From: Bacteriovoracaceae bacterium
GTDB taxonomy: Bacteria > Bdellovibrionota > Bacteriovoracia > Bacteriovoracales > Bacteriovoracaceae
Assembly (NCBI GenBank): GCA_947461175.1
Contig: CANHIY010000005.1
Span: 1 to 56,573, forward strand
DNA: 56,573 nt
Direction of reading: 5' to 3'
Part shown: positions 42,962-52,146 of the stretch, in pieces
Layout of the letters: every line of letters begins with the position of its first letter
How positions within the stretch are numbered: position 1 is the first letter of the stretch
Position numbers and translations under genes: made by a program
Notes under the pieces: generated by a model
The model's database searches: none
The model's input: only the letters and a program-made list of their open reading frames with translations
What the model was told of the DNA's origin: nothing

Positions 42962-44584
42962 TTAGAGATAGAAATTATTGCTTTTTTTACTAAGCTTATT
43001 AGTGATATTTAAACATTCTTCCCAACTCTTCTTTTGGCAGTAAGGATGAACATAATAAGCGGTAATGGGGTGAAATTCTTTACCGCTTATAGAATGATTT
43101 TTCATCTTTTTAATAATTTCTAAAATTACGAGATCGGCTTCATCTGGATTAGAGTTTTTTAAATAAAGTGCTGCCAACGTGAGATGAGGAATTAGATTAT
43201 TTTCTGAAAGAATTTTTAGTTTTTTGATCCTTTCTGCTAATGGAATTAAGTCTTCATGAAATAAAATATTTGAAATCATCGCAGTATGACTTGTAGCTCG
43301 ATACTGTGTTGCCCCTTGTGAACTTAAGCAGTCAAAATTTTTAAGATATGTTCTAAGTTCATCAGAAACTTGTAAATGTGACTCGTAAGTCATTTTTAAA
43401 AAATTAACAGCATTTTTACAATTTGGTCTATTTTGAAAGCTTGATTCAGTTAAAATAACAGGATTAAGCCATTTTTTTGACTCAAAATGAGAAATAAGAC
43501 CAAAAATCAAGACAATAAAAATTATCAAAGACATTTGGAACTTATTTGTTCTGGATGGAAGAAAATGATTTGAGAGCATAAAAACAGAAAACGAAGGGAA
43601 AAGGAGGTAACTGTCAAACAAGTGTTGTGGAGTATTAAGAATAACTAGTAATGAAAGATAACCAGGTATTAACCAAGCCAAGACATCTGGTGAGACTTTT
43701 TTTTTATAGATAAAAAGAGAAGAGACAACAAAAAAAAGTAATCCGATCAGTACACTGAAGTCTCCAAGTTCATAGTTAAATGCCAGTTTGAAGGGAAAAA
43801 AAATCTGAAAGTGATAATGACCAAAGGCAAGAATTTTATCTGAGATATTAAATAGCTGAGTTGTTTTAGAAGCATAATGATGATGAAAAACATCACTATT
43901 TTGATAATAGAAAAAATTTGTTACCGACAATAATATAAAAGTGATGGTTAAAGGAGACAGATACTTAAAAAGATGGAAATTGTTTGTGTTCTTTTTACGT
44001 ATCAAAAAGATAAATGTCCAAAGAGGCCATAAAATTGTTATTGGCTGAGAGAGACATGAACACACGTAAAAGAAAGTGAATTTCAGTGATTTTTTTATTG
44101 TTAATTCTTTTAAAGTGACTATTTCAAGAGAAGCAAAAAGTATAAAGAAAAAAGACAAGAGATGTTTACGTGCAACTCCCCAACTTATTGTATAAGTAAA
44201 AAGAGGATTAACGGAGAATAATAGTAAAAAAAGAAAGCATAGGATGACTGCTTTTTCCTGGAAAACAATCCTTTGAATCTTAAAAATCAGATAGCAGCAA
44301 CCAATCCACAGGGAGAAATTTTGAAAAATAGAGATATTTATATTAAAATTTTTAAAAAAAAATAAATCCAAAAAAAAAGTTAAATCTCTGATAGGTTGAA
44401 AATCTATAGTTTGAAATTGAAAAAGTTTTGTAATGTAATCGATGGGGCCGCTAAATGTAAGAAGTTGGTCGTAAATGATCTGAGCATCAGGATTTACAGA
44501 TTTAATTGCAGTGATGAGAGGAAAATAAATAAGGATGTTAATGATTATTAAGAGGATGAAGGGATATCTTTTTAAAAAAATCAT
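42962..44584 (-). CDS. Polytopic membrane protein with C-terminal TPR-like region, unknown function
   Basis: 540 residues, about 11 membrane spans over the first ~380, then a soluble C-terminal part (about 385-540) with helical pairs resembling TPR repeats (LTLAALYLKNSNPDEADLVILEIIKK). The early loop with QPIRDLTFFLDLFFF and the overall layout are like GT-C/PMT-family glycosyltransferase-related proteins with TPR tails, a common annotation in this group, but I cannot identify a catalytic Asp motif. Downstream of mutS2 by 19 bases on the same strand. Confidence 0.65.
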   Translation of the reverse strand: MIFLKRYPFILLIIINILIYFPLITAIKSVNPDAQIIYDQLLTFSGPIDYITKLFQFQTIDFQPIRDLTFFLDLFFFKNFNINISIFQNFSLWIGCCYLIFKIQRIVFQEKAVILCFLFLLLFSVNPLFTYTISWGVARKHLLSFFFILFASLEIVTLKELTIKKSLKFTFFYVCSCLSQPITILWPLWTFIFLIRKKNTNNFHLFKYLSPLTITFILLSVTNFFYYQNSDVFHHHYASKTTQLFNISDKILAFGHYHFQIFFPFKLAFNYELGDFSVLIGLLFFVVSSLFIYKKKVSPDVLAWLIPGYLSLLVILNTPQHLFDSYLLFPSFSVFMLSNHFLPSRTNKFQMSLIIFIVLIFGLISHFESKKWLNPVILTESSFQNRPNCKNAVNFLKMTYESHLQVSDELRTYLKNFDCLSSQGATQYRATSHTAMISNILFHEDLIPLAERIKKLKILSENNLIPHLTLAALYLKNSNPDEADLVILEIIKKMKNHSISGKEFHPITAYYVHPYCQKKSWEECLNITNKLSKKSNNFYL

Positions 44585-44603
44585 AAAATTTTGCCCATGA
44601 TAA

Positions 44604-46973
44604 TTATTTTACAGTTATTTTAGTTTCTCCATCATTTCCATTTTCAGGAGTTTGGCCGATGAAATTTTTTGATTTTTTTAAAAAATCTCTTAACCAGTTT
44701 TTTAAAATGCCATCTCCATGACCATGAATGATACTCAAGTAGGGAAGATCTCCTGATAACAGGTCCCCTAACGCCTGATCAATCAAATTTTGAAATTCAG
44801 CAAGCCGCATACCTCGAACATCATATTCAACGTGGGATTGAGATGTCTTCACAATACTTACATTAACCGATGGTTGGCGTTTTTGATTCTGAGATCTAAT
44901 TAAGCTAGAAACAGGTACAGATATCTTGATCGGTCCTTTGGCAATAATAACCTCATTCTTTTTCAGATCAGTTCCATAGATGAGGAATTCTTTTTTTAAT
45001 ATGAGGGAATAAACACTGTCGCCAGTTTTTAGATCGTGGATGTTCAAATTTCCAGTTTCAGAAGTGGGTGTACTAGGTTTCTCCTTGGTCCCTCCAATTT
45101 TTCCTACTTGAGAGTGAAGGGAGTGCGCCTTCTCTTCAATTTTTTTAATTTTTGAGATCTCATTATTTCTTGCTAATTCTACAATGCCTTTTGCTTCATT
45201 TATAATTTTTGATATTTCGATTCTTGCCTTAGAGATTTCACCCTCTAGTTTTAAATTAAGAATCCCCTCCATGGCTCCTTTCTGATTTTTCAGGTCAATT
45301 TCAAGCCTTCTGTTGGAGCTTATTAATTTATCTAACTCAATTTCTTTTTGAGATACTTTTTGGAGTAGAGTTTCGTAGCTTATATTCTTGGAATTTAGCT
45401 GAGCATTTGCTCTTTCTGGAACATGATAAAGTTCAGGACTATTTTTTGATAATAATTTAAAGATATCAATTGCCATTGATGGACCGGGAGTACCCCAAAT
45501 GATTTTATAGGTAGGTTTCATTGAAACCGTATCAAAGCCTACGTGACAAGAAATGTAGCATCTATCCTGATGAATGAGAGTTTTAAACATTTGATGATGA
45601 GTTGATACAATGATATGGCACTGTGACTTTTTATGTAATTCATCAAAATAAGCTAAGGAGAGAGCAGAGGCCTCATCTGATGAGGTGGAGTTGAAAATTT
45701 CATCAATTAAGACAAGGTTTGTGGAGAGGATATTTTCAAGAAGATTAATGTAGTTTTTAACTTCCCCTGAAAAAGAACTCAAGCCCGATTGCAAGTTTTG
45801 TAGATCGTTACCAAAGTAAAAAAGACCTTCGTAGGGGTACATTTGAGCTTCTTTAGCAGGTACAAAATATCCATGATAAAAAAGAAGATAAGACAGAGTA
45901 ATAGATTTCAGGAAAACTGTTTTACCACCAGTGTTTGGACCAGAAATCACAATACCTTGATTATTCGAAGTGCAATTGACATCATTTTTTACAGCGTTAT
46001 GAATCAGAGGGTGGAATATTTGTGAAAAATTGAAACCAGGAGATTGAGTTACCTCAGGTTCTGATAATTTGAATTTATTCGAAAAATCAGATTTCGCCAG
46101 GTAAAAGTCAATTTTTCTGATTAATGAAAGTGAACTAAAGAGAAGTGGTGAAAACTCACTTAGAAGCCTCGAAAACTGTAGTCCTAATTGGTTGATGATT
46201 TCGTCAATTTTAGCAATAAGTTCGAGCCTTTTATTGCACCCCTCTCTAACTTCAACTGGCTCAACGTAGAGTGTTTGACCTGACTCAGAACGAGCAATGA
46301 TGGTCCCGAGTTCTGATCTGTAGGAGTCTGACCTTACAGGTACTACGAATCGGTCAAAATGTATGTCATAACTGCTATACTGGAGTGTTTTTGAGTGAGA
46401 TGGATGTATAATCCACTCATGAATTATTTTTCTGACCCTCTCCTCAGTATCTTTCAAGCGTAAATTTAGTTCTGAGAGCTCTGGGTGACGGTCGAAATGA
46501 ATAGTGCCGTCCGATTCCACAAGGTGACGGAACTTCTGAATGAATTTAGTCTGGATTGGTTTGAAATCCATTTGACTGATTTCCTGAAACTCGTTGATGT
46601 GAAATGATGGGATGTGATTTTTTATAAAATAAATGGATTCGGCCAAAAGAGTTACTTTATTTAAATCAGTAAAGCTCAGAACGCCATCTTTTTGAAGATA
46701 ACCTAAGTTGCGATCTAATGTATCATCAGCAGGTAGTTTTTTTAAAATTTGATCAATTACATGCCTGTAATCATCATCAAATTCACTCATATATGATTGA
46801 ATACGAGAAAACTCAATTTTTAACTCCTCAATTTTTCCTGTGTAGATAGTATGAGTTAGTTGACTCTTATTAATCTCAAAATAAGCAAATTGAGTTATAA
46901 TTTCAGAAAGGATGTTCCACTCAACTTGATGATGATGTGGTGAAAGTTGAGTGGTGAGAAGATTTATAGTCAT
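44604..46973 (-). CDS. mutS2: MutS2-family ATPase with C-terminal Smr domain
   Basis: About 789 residues. Clamp and coiled-coil regions at the N-terminus, then MutS ATPase: Walker A GPNTGGKT (near 340), DEIFNSTSSDEASAL, and STHH; after a second coiled coil (~510-630) a KOW-like segment and the Smr domain with DVRGMRLAEF and HGHGDGILKNWL. MutS2 in Bacillus detects collided ribosomes and feeds the RQC pathway; other members suppress recombination. The ATG at 46973 is used; ATG 46988 is five codons upstream. The gene starts head-to-head with an rqcH homologue, supporting the ribosome role. Confidence 0.9.
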   Translation of the reverse strand: MTINLLTTQLSPHHHQVEWNILSEIITQFAYFEINKSQLTHTIYTGKIEELKIEFSRIQSYMSEFDDDYRHVIDQILKKLPADDTLDRNLGYLQKDGVLSFTDLNKVTLLAESIYFIKNHIPSFHINEFQEISQMDFKPIQTKFIQKFRHLVESDGTIHFDRHPELSELNLRLKDTEERVRKIIHEWIIHPSHSKTLQYSSYDIHFDRFVVPVRSDSYRSELGTIIARSESGQTLYVEPVEVREGCNKRLELIAKIDEIINQLGLQFSRLLSEFSPLLFSSLSLIRKIDFYLAKSDFSNKFKLSEPEVTQSPGFNFSQIFHPLIHNAVKNDVNCTSNNQGIVISGPNTGGKTVFLKSITLSYLLFYHGYFVPAKEAQMYPYEGLFYFGNDLQNLQSGLSSFSGEVKNYINLLENILSTNLVLIDEIFNSTSSDEASALSLAYFDELHKKSQCHIIVSTHHQMFKTLIHQDRCYISCHVGFDTVSMKPTYKIIWGTPGPSMAIDIFKLLSKNSPELYHVPERANAQLNSKNISYETLLQKVSQKEIELDKLISSNRRLEIDLKNQKGAMEGILNLKLEGEISKARIEISKIINEAKGIVELARNNEISKIKKIEEKAHSLHSQVGKIGGTKEKPSTPTSETGNLNIHDLKTGDSVYSLILKKEFLIYGTDLKKNEVIIAKGPIKISVPVSSLIRSQNQKRQPSVNVSIVKTSQSHVEYDVRGMRLAEFQNLIDQALGDLLSGDLPYLSIIHGHGDGILKNWLRDFLKKSKNFIGQTPENGNDGETKITVK

Positions 46974-48305
46974 ATGATCCAGTACCATTTAGATTTGCTT
47001 AAACAAATTAAAAATATCAAAGAAATTTCCCTCTCCCAAGGGCAAATCCAGAAAATATATAGTACAGCTTACTATATTGCATTCTCTATTCGCATTCCAG
47101 GTAAAACCTGGTACCTCTATTTTGGGCGCGGAGGGGGCTTTGAGGGTGTTTGGGCCCACTCTACTCCACCACCATCCGAGTTAAGAAGAAAGGATAAATT
47201 TCTTGAATATCTTAGGAGACATCTGTCTTCTTGTAGCTTTTTGGATGTTTCACTTGATCCTTTTGACAGAATTCTTAGGCTCGACTATCAAAAATACGGT
47301 AGAGTTCAATCGTTTTACTGGTTCTGGAAAGGAAGAAAGCTTTATTTCATTCACTATTTTCAGGATAAACCTGAAGCTCCTTTTAAAATTCTTCTAAGCT
47401 GGAGAGGAAAAGCTTTTCAACTTGATTTGCCTGACAACGATTTATCCTTGTTTTTTGATGAAGTAGGAAGACTTCAAGAAATGAAGAAAGACTTATCAGC
47501 AAAAGAAATAAAAGAGATGGGGACTCTCCTGTCTGAGGAACTTCTTGTTTCTCAATTAAAGACGGATAAGATAAAGCCTGATTTTCTAAGGAGAAAAAAA
47601 ACAAATATTGAAGATGATTTGAGAAGGACAAGTGAATGGAAAAAACTTCAACAACTTCTTGATAACCATGAATCTCTGGACGGGATGAATGAGTTAGTGG
47701 TTTCAAGTCACAAGATTAAATTTTCAAGGGATCTCAACATTTTTGAGAGAAGGGATATTGTTTTTCAAAAAATAAAAAAATTAAAAAAAGGTGAACTCAT
47801 CCTCCGCGAAAGATTGGAATCAGTTGAAAAAGAGTTGTCTGGAAAAATTGAAATTCAAAAAAAAGCTTCTCAGATACCTCTCGTAAAACCTGTTTGGGGA
47901 GTTGAAGTTATTAAAACAAAACAGTCTCCCGAAACACATCAAGATTATAAGATCTTGATTCTAAATAATTTTCAAATTGGAATAGGTCTAAACGCACACG
48001 GTAATGATTATTTAAGAAATAAGTGGGCAAATAAGGATGACCACTGGATTCACTTGGACTCTAGAAAAAGTTCCCATGTAATAATAAAAACAAACAATGA
48101 TAGTCTTCCTCCTTTGGAGGTATTTTATTTGAGTGCCTCAATACTTGCCTATTTTTCTCAATTCAGTTCTGATTGGATTCCTATTATCCACACTCAGGTG
48201 AAAAATTTGAAGGGTATTGCTGGAAGTCCAGGTATGGTAACATACAAAAAAGAAAAGCGACTCAATTGTCCAAAACAAAATTTGGACGAAATAATTAAGG
48301 ACTAA
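46974..48305 (+). CDS. rqcH: RqcH/NFACT-family protein (ribosome quality control)
   Basis: 443 residues from ATG 46974 (a TTG at 46947 is in frame). N-terminal NFACT-N with GQIQKIYS, LRRHLSSCSFLDVSLDPFDRI: the D98-R99 pair matches the DR motif essential for tRNA-Ala recruitment in Bacillus RqcH (D97-R98). A coiled coil (about 160-290) and C-terminal NFACT-R with DDHWIHLDSRKSSHVII and IHTQVKNLKGIAGSPGMVTY follow. It is about 120 residues shorter than Bacillus RqcH, the middle HhH region being reduced. Function, C-terminal alanine tailing of stalled peptides on 60S-like large subunits, is inferred from family. Last base gap of one to the next gene. Confidence 0.87.
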   Translation: MIQYHLDLLKQIKNIKEISLSQGQIQKIYSTAYYIAFSIRIPGKTWYLYFGRGGGFEGVWAHSTPPPSELRRKDKFLEYLRRHLSSCSFLDVSLDPFDRILRLDYQKYGRVQSFYWFWKGRKLYFIHYFQDKPEAPFKILLSWRGKAFQLDLPDNDLSLFFDEVGRLQEMKKDLSAKEIKEMGTLLSEELLVSQLKTDKIKPDFLRRKKTNIEDDLRRTSEWKKLQQLLDNHESLDGMNELVVSSHKIKFSRDLNIFERRDIVFQKIKKLKKGELILRERLESVEKELSGKIEIQKKASQIPLVKPVWGVEVIKTKQSPETHQDYKILILNNFQIGIGLNAHGNDYLRNKWANKDDHWIHLDSRKSSHVIIKTNNDSLPPLEVFYLSASILAYFSQFSSDWIPIIHTQVKNLKGIAGSPGMVTYKKEKRLNCPKQNLDEIIKD

Positions 48306-48306
48306 A

Positions 48307-49098
48307 ATGAAATTTTTATTTTTAATTCTTGTTTTTTCAACCGGCTTAATTGCTAATGACGCTCAGTCTATTTTCAAAAAATTTGAATCGAAGTCCTACT
48401 CAATTAAAATGAAGGGAGTAAAGGATTTGGTGTTTGACCTTGAAAGTGAACTATTAACCAGACAAATTAACGAACAGCAGGTTTTTGGGAAAATAGACCA
48501 ACTCTTTTTTAGAGTTTATTGGACATTAAATCCCGACAGGGTTGCCGTTGAAGTCATCGGTCTTCCTGAGGGCTTTAAGGAAATGAAAGAAGAATTAAAA
48601 GCGAGTATATCCCCATTTATTGATGAAATAATTTCTAAGCCACTTGAATCAAAGTTTACAGGTTACAAGTTTTCTGTGAAGCCACTAACAAATGAGGTTA
48701 TTGCAACAGATTCGACGGGATTGGCACCCATACCAAGTCATCACCTTAAATTCGACCAAGAAGATAGGCTGATCCAGATTGTGTCCAATAAACCTGTAGG
48801 GTCAATGGTATTGGATTTTCAGTATGAAAAAAACAGGTCGAACGATGGAAAATGGCTTAAAAATCAGGAGATCATATCTATCAATGAAAATGGTCAGGAA
48901 ATAATAAGCTCTAAAATTTTTAATTACACATCCCTTAGCGGAATAACTTTCATTCAAGAAGTAAAATTAACCACAGAGAAAAAGTCCGGTAATAAGACTG
49001 TCGAGCAAATTAAAATTTCAGACAAGATTAAGTTTAGTCATTTTAAAGTTAATGAGGGCCTTGCAATGAAGTATTTTTTATCGATGCCACCAAGATAA
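48307..49098 (+). CDS. Secreted periplasmic protein, possible LolA-like fold
   Basis: 263 residues with a signal peptide (MKFLFLILVFSTGLIAND). The rest is rich in beta strands with many charged residues (MKGVKDLVFDLESELL ... FFRVYWTLNPDRVAVEVIGLPEGFKEM ... LDFQYEKN). The pattern, strands alternating with EVIGLP and KFDQEDRLIQI, recalls LolA/LolB or outer-membrane lipoprotein-sorting-type folds, but no motif settles it. One base after rqcH, so likely cotranscribed. Confidence 0.55.
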   Translation: MKFLFLILVFSTGLIANDAQSIFKKFESKSYSIKMKGVKDLVFDLESELLTRQINEQQVFGKIDQLFFRVYWTLNPDRVAVEVIGLPEGFKEMKEELKASISPFIDEIISKPLESKFTGYKFSVKPLTNEVIATDSTGLAPIPSHHLKFDQEDRLIQIVSNKPVGSMVLDFQYEKNRSNDGKWLKNQEIISINENGQEIISSKIFNYTSLSGITFIQEVKLTTEKKSGNKTVEQIKISDKIKFSHFKVNEGLAMKYFLSMPPR

Positions 49099-49166
49099 AC
49101 AATCCTTCCGTCTTGAGCATAAAATATTAGTAGTTATAATAATAAAAATAACAATGTAGGTGTAAT

Positions 49167-50357
49167 TTGCGTTCAATTTCGCTTTCAAAAAGTGGAATAA
49201 ATAAAATTCGATCTCGCCAATTTGAGTTGAAAGCCTCCGATCTGGAAGATCCAATAAAGTCTCTGGCCCCCGGAGAGTGGTGTCTTGCAAATTTGTCTCC
49301 GTCAGAGTTGTGGGTTTGTTTCGTTAATCCATTAGTTCAGGAAAAATATGCTGCAATTCAGATTATAACCAGCTTAAAGCTTGAGGATGTTAACAATTTT
49401 TCTCCGGAACTGTTTATAACTCAAAAAATTACAGAAGCTTTTCAAAAAAGACTTTGTTTTCTAGGCTACGAAAAAAACTCACGGGTTTTTTATGGATGGA
49501 GTGATGGTTTACCCGGACTCATCATTGATCAGTTTGAGAATGCATCTATAATTCAAATCAATACTGCAGGTATAGATCGTTACAGAAACTTGATAAAACA
49601 GGTTATGGAGAGGATCACTAATAAAAGATCCTATTTTCTTGATAATAAGAAATACAGGGAAAAGGAATCACTTCCTTCCTATGAGTCTGATATTGTCCCG
49701 GATCTCATTGTTGTAGAAAATCATTTGAATTACAAGTTAAGGTCAGAAATTATTCAAAAAGTTGGTTTCTATTTTGATCATCGTGAAAATCGACATCAAT
49801 TAATTAACTTTTTGTCTAGAATCTCTAAAGGATACAAAAAAGGTCTCGATCTTTTTTCCTATGTTGGTGCTTGGGGGGTTTGTGCTCTGAAAGCAGGTTT
49901 ATCAGAAATGCATTTTGTTGACCAGGGTGATTTTGGCGTTGAAATAATTGAAGCATTACGCTTAAACAATTTTGAAGGAAGAGGCACTTATCATCGGGCG
50001 GATGTTTTTAAATTTCTAGATGAAGAATTTAAAAAAGGTAATCCTTACGAATTGGTACTTTGTGATCCTCCGGCCTTTGCCAAAAGTGTTTTACAAAAAT
50101 CTCAGGCACTAGAGGGCTATAGTAAATTACATAGAAAAGTTTTCAAGTTAGTGGCTAACGGCGGACTTGCTTGTTTTTCATCCTGTACCCATTACGTTAG
50201 TCATGAAGAATTTCAACGAAATATTATAGATGCTTCTCAAAAAGAAAAAAGAAAAATTCAGCTTGTTTACGCGGGTATTCAAGGATTTGATCATCCGATT
50301 AATATTCAGGAAGATCGCTCAAATTATATTAAGAGTTATTTTTATTTAGTGGAGTAA
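49167..50357 (+). CDS. RlmI-like class I rRNA methyltransferase
   Basis: 396 residues: N-terminal PUA-like domain (about 1-75), a linker domain with VFYGWSDGLPGLIIDQFENASIIQI, then a Rossmann methyltransferase with VGFYFDHRENRHQL, GLDLFSYVGAWGVCAL, VDQGDFGVEII, LVLCDPPAFAKS (DPPxF) and a catalytic Cys region FSSCTHYVS. Closest to RlmI (m5C1962 of 23S rRNA) by layout. Starts at a TTG (49167) preceded by AGGTG; the sequence before it is not family-like. Confidence 0.85.
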   Translation: MRSISLSKSGINKIRSRQFELKASDLEDPIKSLAPGEWCLANLSPSELWVCFVNPLVQEKYAAIQIITSLKLEDVNNFSPELFITQKITEAFQKRLCFLGYEKNSRVFYGWSDGLPGLIIDQFENASIIQINTAGIDRYRNLIKQVMERITNKRSYFLDNKKYREKESLPSYESDIVPDLIVVENHLNYKLRSEIIQKVGFYFDHRENRHQLINFLSRISKGYKKGLDLFSYVGAWGVCALKAGLSEMHFVDQGDFGVEIIEALRLNNFEGRGTYHRADVFKFLDEEFKKGNPYELVLCDPPAFAKSVLQKSQALEGYSKLHRKVFKLVANGGLACFSSCTHYVSHEEFQRNIIDASQKEKRKIQLVYAGIQGFDHPINIQEDRSNYIKSYFYLVE

Positions 50358-50360
50358 TTT

Positions 50361-51302
50361 ATGCATTTACAGGAAAAAGCTCAATTGGTTGTTAATCAGG
50401 CAAAAAAAATTATTTTTGGACAGGATGAGTTATTAGAATCTATTGTGGCTGCTTTAGTTTGCGAAGGGCATTTACTAATTGAAGGTTTACCAGGACTTGG
50501 CAAAACATTGAGTGTTTCTGTGATGAGTAAACTTTGTGAATTACATTTTCAGAGGATTCAATTTACACCCGACTTACTACCATCTGACCTCATTGGAACA
50601 ATGATCTATAATCAACAAAAGCAAGAGTTTTCAACAAAGTTTGGACCAATTTTTACACAACTCGTTTTAGCTGATGAAATCAACCGTTCACCAGCTAAAG
50701 TGCAAGCGGCACTTTTAGAAGCTATGGCAGAAAAACAGGTAACGATTGGTGATAAGACTCATAAACTCCCTAGTCCTTTTGTTGTGCTTGCTACACAAAA
50801 TCCAATTGAACAAGAAGGGACCTATAATTTACCTGAGGCACAGCTTGACCGGTTCATGATGAAGATATCAGTTGATTATCCTGATTTTGAAGCAGAGAAA
50901 AGTGTTTTAGGTCTTAGGCCATCTCACTTGGAGCTAAATCCAGTTATACATCAACAAGACCTCTCGTTGATGAAAGAAAAGGTCGAGTTGATTTATGTAG
51001 ATGAAAAAATAAAAGACATAATTATAAGGATTGTTCATGCTACAAGACCAGGCAGTAAATTTTTTCAAAAGAAATATGAGGGAGCAATTACTGCGGGAGC
51101 TTCACCTCGTGCATCAATTTGGCTTTACAAAATTGCCAGATTTAAAGCCTTTATGGATGGAAAAGATTTTGTTTCACCGGATCACATATTATCAATAGTG
51201 CCCTCTGTTTTAGGACACAGGGTGATACCTTCCTATGAGGCACAAATTGATAAAATTAATACCAGAAACTTAGTGGCAACTATCGCGGCGAGTGTTATCT
51301 GA
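50361..51302 (+). CDS. MoxR-family AAA+ ATPase
   Basis: 313 residues: Walker A EGLPGLGKT, RIQFTPDLLPSDLIG, Walker B LADEINRSPAKVQAALLEAMAE, VLATQNPIEQEGTY and PEAQLDRFMM, with the GASPRASIWLYKIAR lid segment. MoxR ATPases act as chaperones with VWA-domain partners encoded next door, as here (DUF58, two VWA proteins). Three bases separate it from the preceding RlmI-like gene, so the bat operon may be transcribed with it. Confidence 0.93.
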   Translation: MHLQEKAQLVVNQAKKIIFGQDELLESIVAALVCEGHLLIEGLPGLGKTLSVSVMSKLCELHFQRIQFTPDLLPSDLIGTMIYNQQKQEFSTKFGPIFTQLVLADEINRSPAKVQAALLEAMAEKQVTIGDKTHKLPSPFVVLATQNPIEQEGTYNLPEAQLDRFMMKISVDYPDFEAEKSVLGLRPSHLELNPVIHQQDLSLMKEKVELIYVDEKIKDIIIRIVHATRPGSKFFQKKYEGAITAGASPRASIWLYKIARFKAFMDGKDFVSPDHILSIVPSVLGHRVIPSYEAQIDKINTRNLVATIAASVI

Positions 51303-51303
51303 G

Positions 51304-52146
51304 ATGAATTTAAAAGAAATAGAAAGAGTTGTTGGAATGATCCAGACTCACATTTTTCGAAATTCAAATGCCTACTCCACAGGTATTTTACGTTCTCATT
51401 TTCGTGGTTCTGGGCTTCAGTTTCGCGAGCATCAAGTATATGTACCTGGTGATGATGTTAGATTTATTGATTGGAAATTATCTGCGAGATCATCAAACGT
51501 TTATGTTAAGACTTTTGAAGAAGAAAGAAATGTTGAGATTGTTGTCTTTTTAGATTTATCTCACACTCTCTTTTATGGGTATCTGCATACTTCAAAACTT
51601 CAGGCAATCATTGAAATTATAGCACTTCTCTATCTTTTGGCAGGTGAAACCCATGATCTCATTCGGGTGATTATTTGGGGCAACAAAACCTTAAGTCTTC
51701 CGCCCAAGAAAGGAAAGGAGGGGCTTACACTTTTTATTTCGACACTCGAGAAGCTTGGCTTATTAGATGAAAAAGCCTCCGTAAAAATCAGGCAAAATGG
51801 ATCAATCAATAGTCACAGTGAAGTCACAAAAATTGCCCAAGTTAAATCATTTCTTGCAAGGAGGAAGGAGGTTATTTATCTCGGAGATTTAAGTTTAATT
51901 GAAAATAAAGAAACCTGGTCCAAAATACTGGATAAAAAAAATATGCACTGTTTTCGAATCTACTCACCTGTAGATAAGAACACTCACCTTCCTTATTTAT
52001 ATAAGATAAAGAATCCAATGACTGGAAAGAGCCTAGTTGGTGACTTGAAGGGGGAATCTCAAGAGTCATTTTTTATAAAACAAAGGTATAAAGAAATAGG
52101 AGTGCATGAACGCTACTTAGAAAAGTTCATAAAAGACTTAGTGTGA
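51304..52146 (+). CDS. DUF58 (VWA-like) protein of the MoxR operon
   Basis: 280 residues from the ATG at 51304, one base after the MoxR stop. Seen: FRGSGLQFREHQVYVPGDDVRFIDWKLSARSSNVYVKTFEEERNVEIVVFLDLS, the DUF58 hallmark, with D-x-S at the MIDAS-like position. Usual partner of MoxR, probably client or adaptor. The stop overlaps the next GTG by four bases. Confidence 0.9.
   Translation: MNLKEIERVVGMIQTHIFRNSNAYSTGILRSHFRGSGLQFREHQVYVPGDDVRFIDWKLSARSSNVYVKTFEEERNVEIVVFLDLSHTLFYGYLHTSKLQAIIEIIALLYLLAGETHDLIRVIIWGNKTLSLPPKKGKEGLTLFISTLEKLGLLDEKASVKIRQNGSINSHSEVTKIAQVKSFLARRKEVIYLGDLSLIENKETWSKILDKKNMHCFRIYSPVDKNTHLPYLYKIKNPMTGKSLVGDLKGESQESFFIKQRYKEIGVHERYLEKFIKDLV

Noticed and set aside
46971-46976. 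CATATG as a restriction-site cloning scar
   Set aside because: Both flanking genes match families up to the codon; the palindrome arises naturally from two abutting ATG codons.
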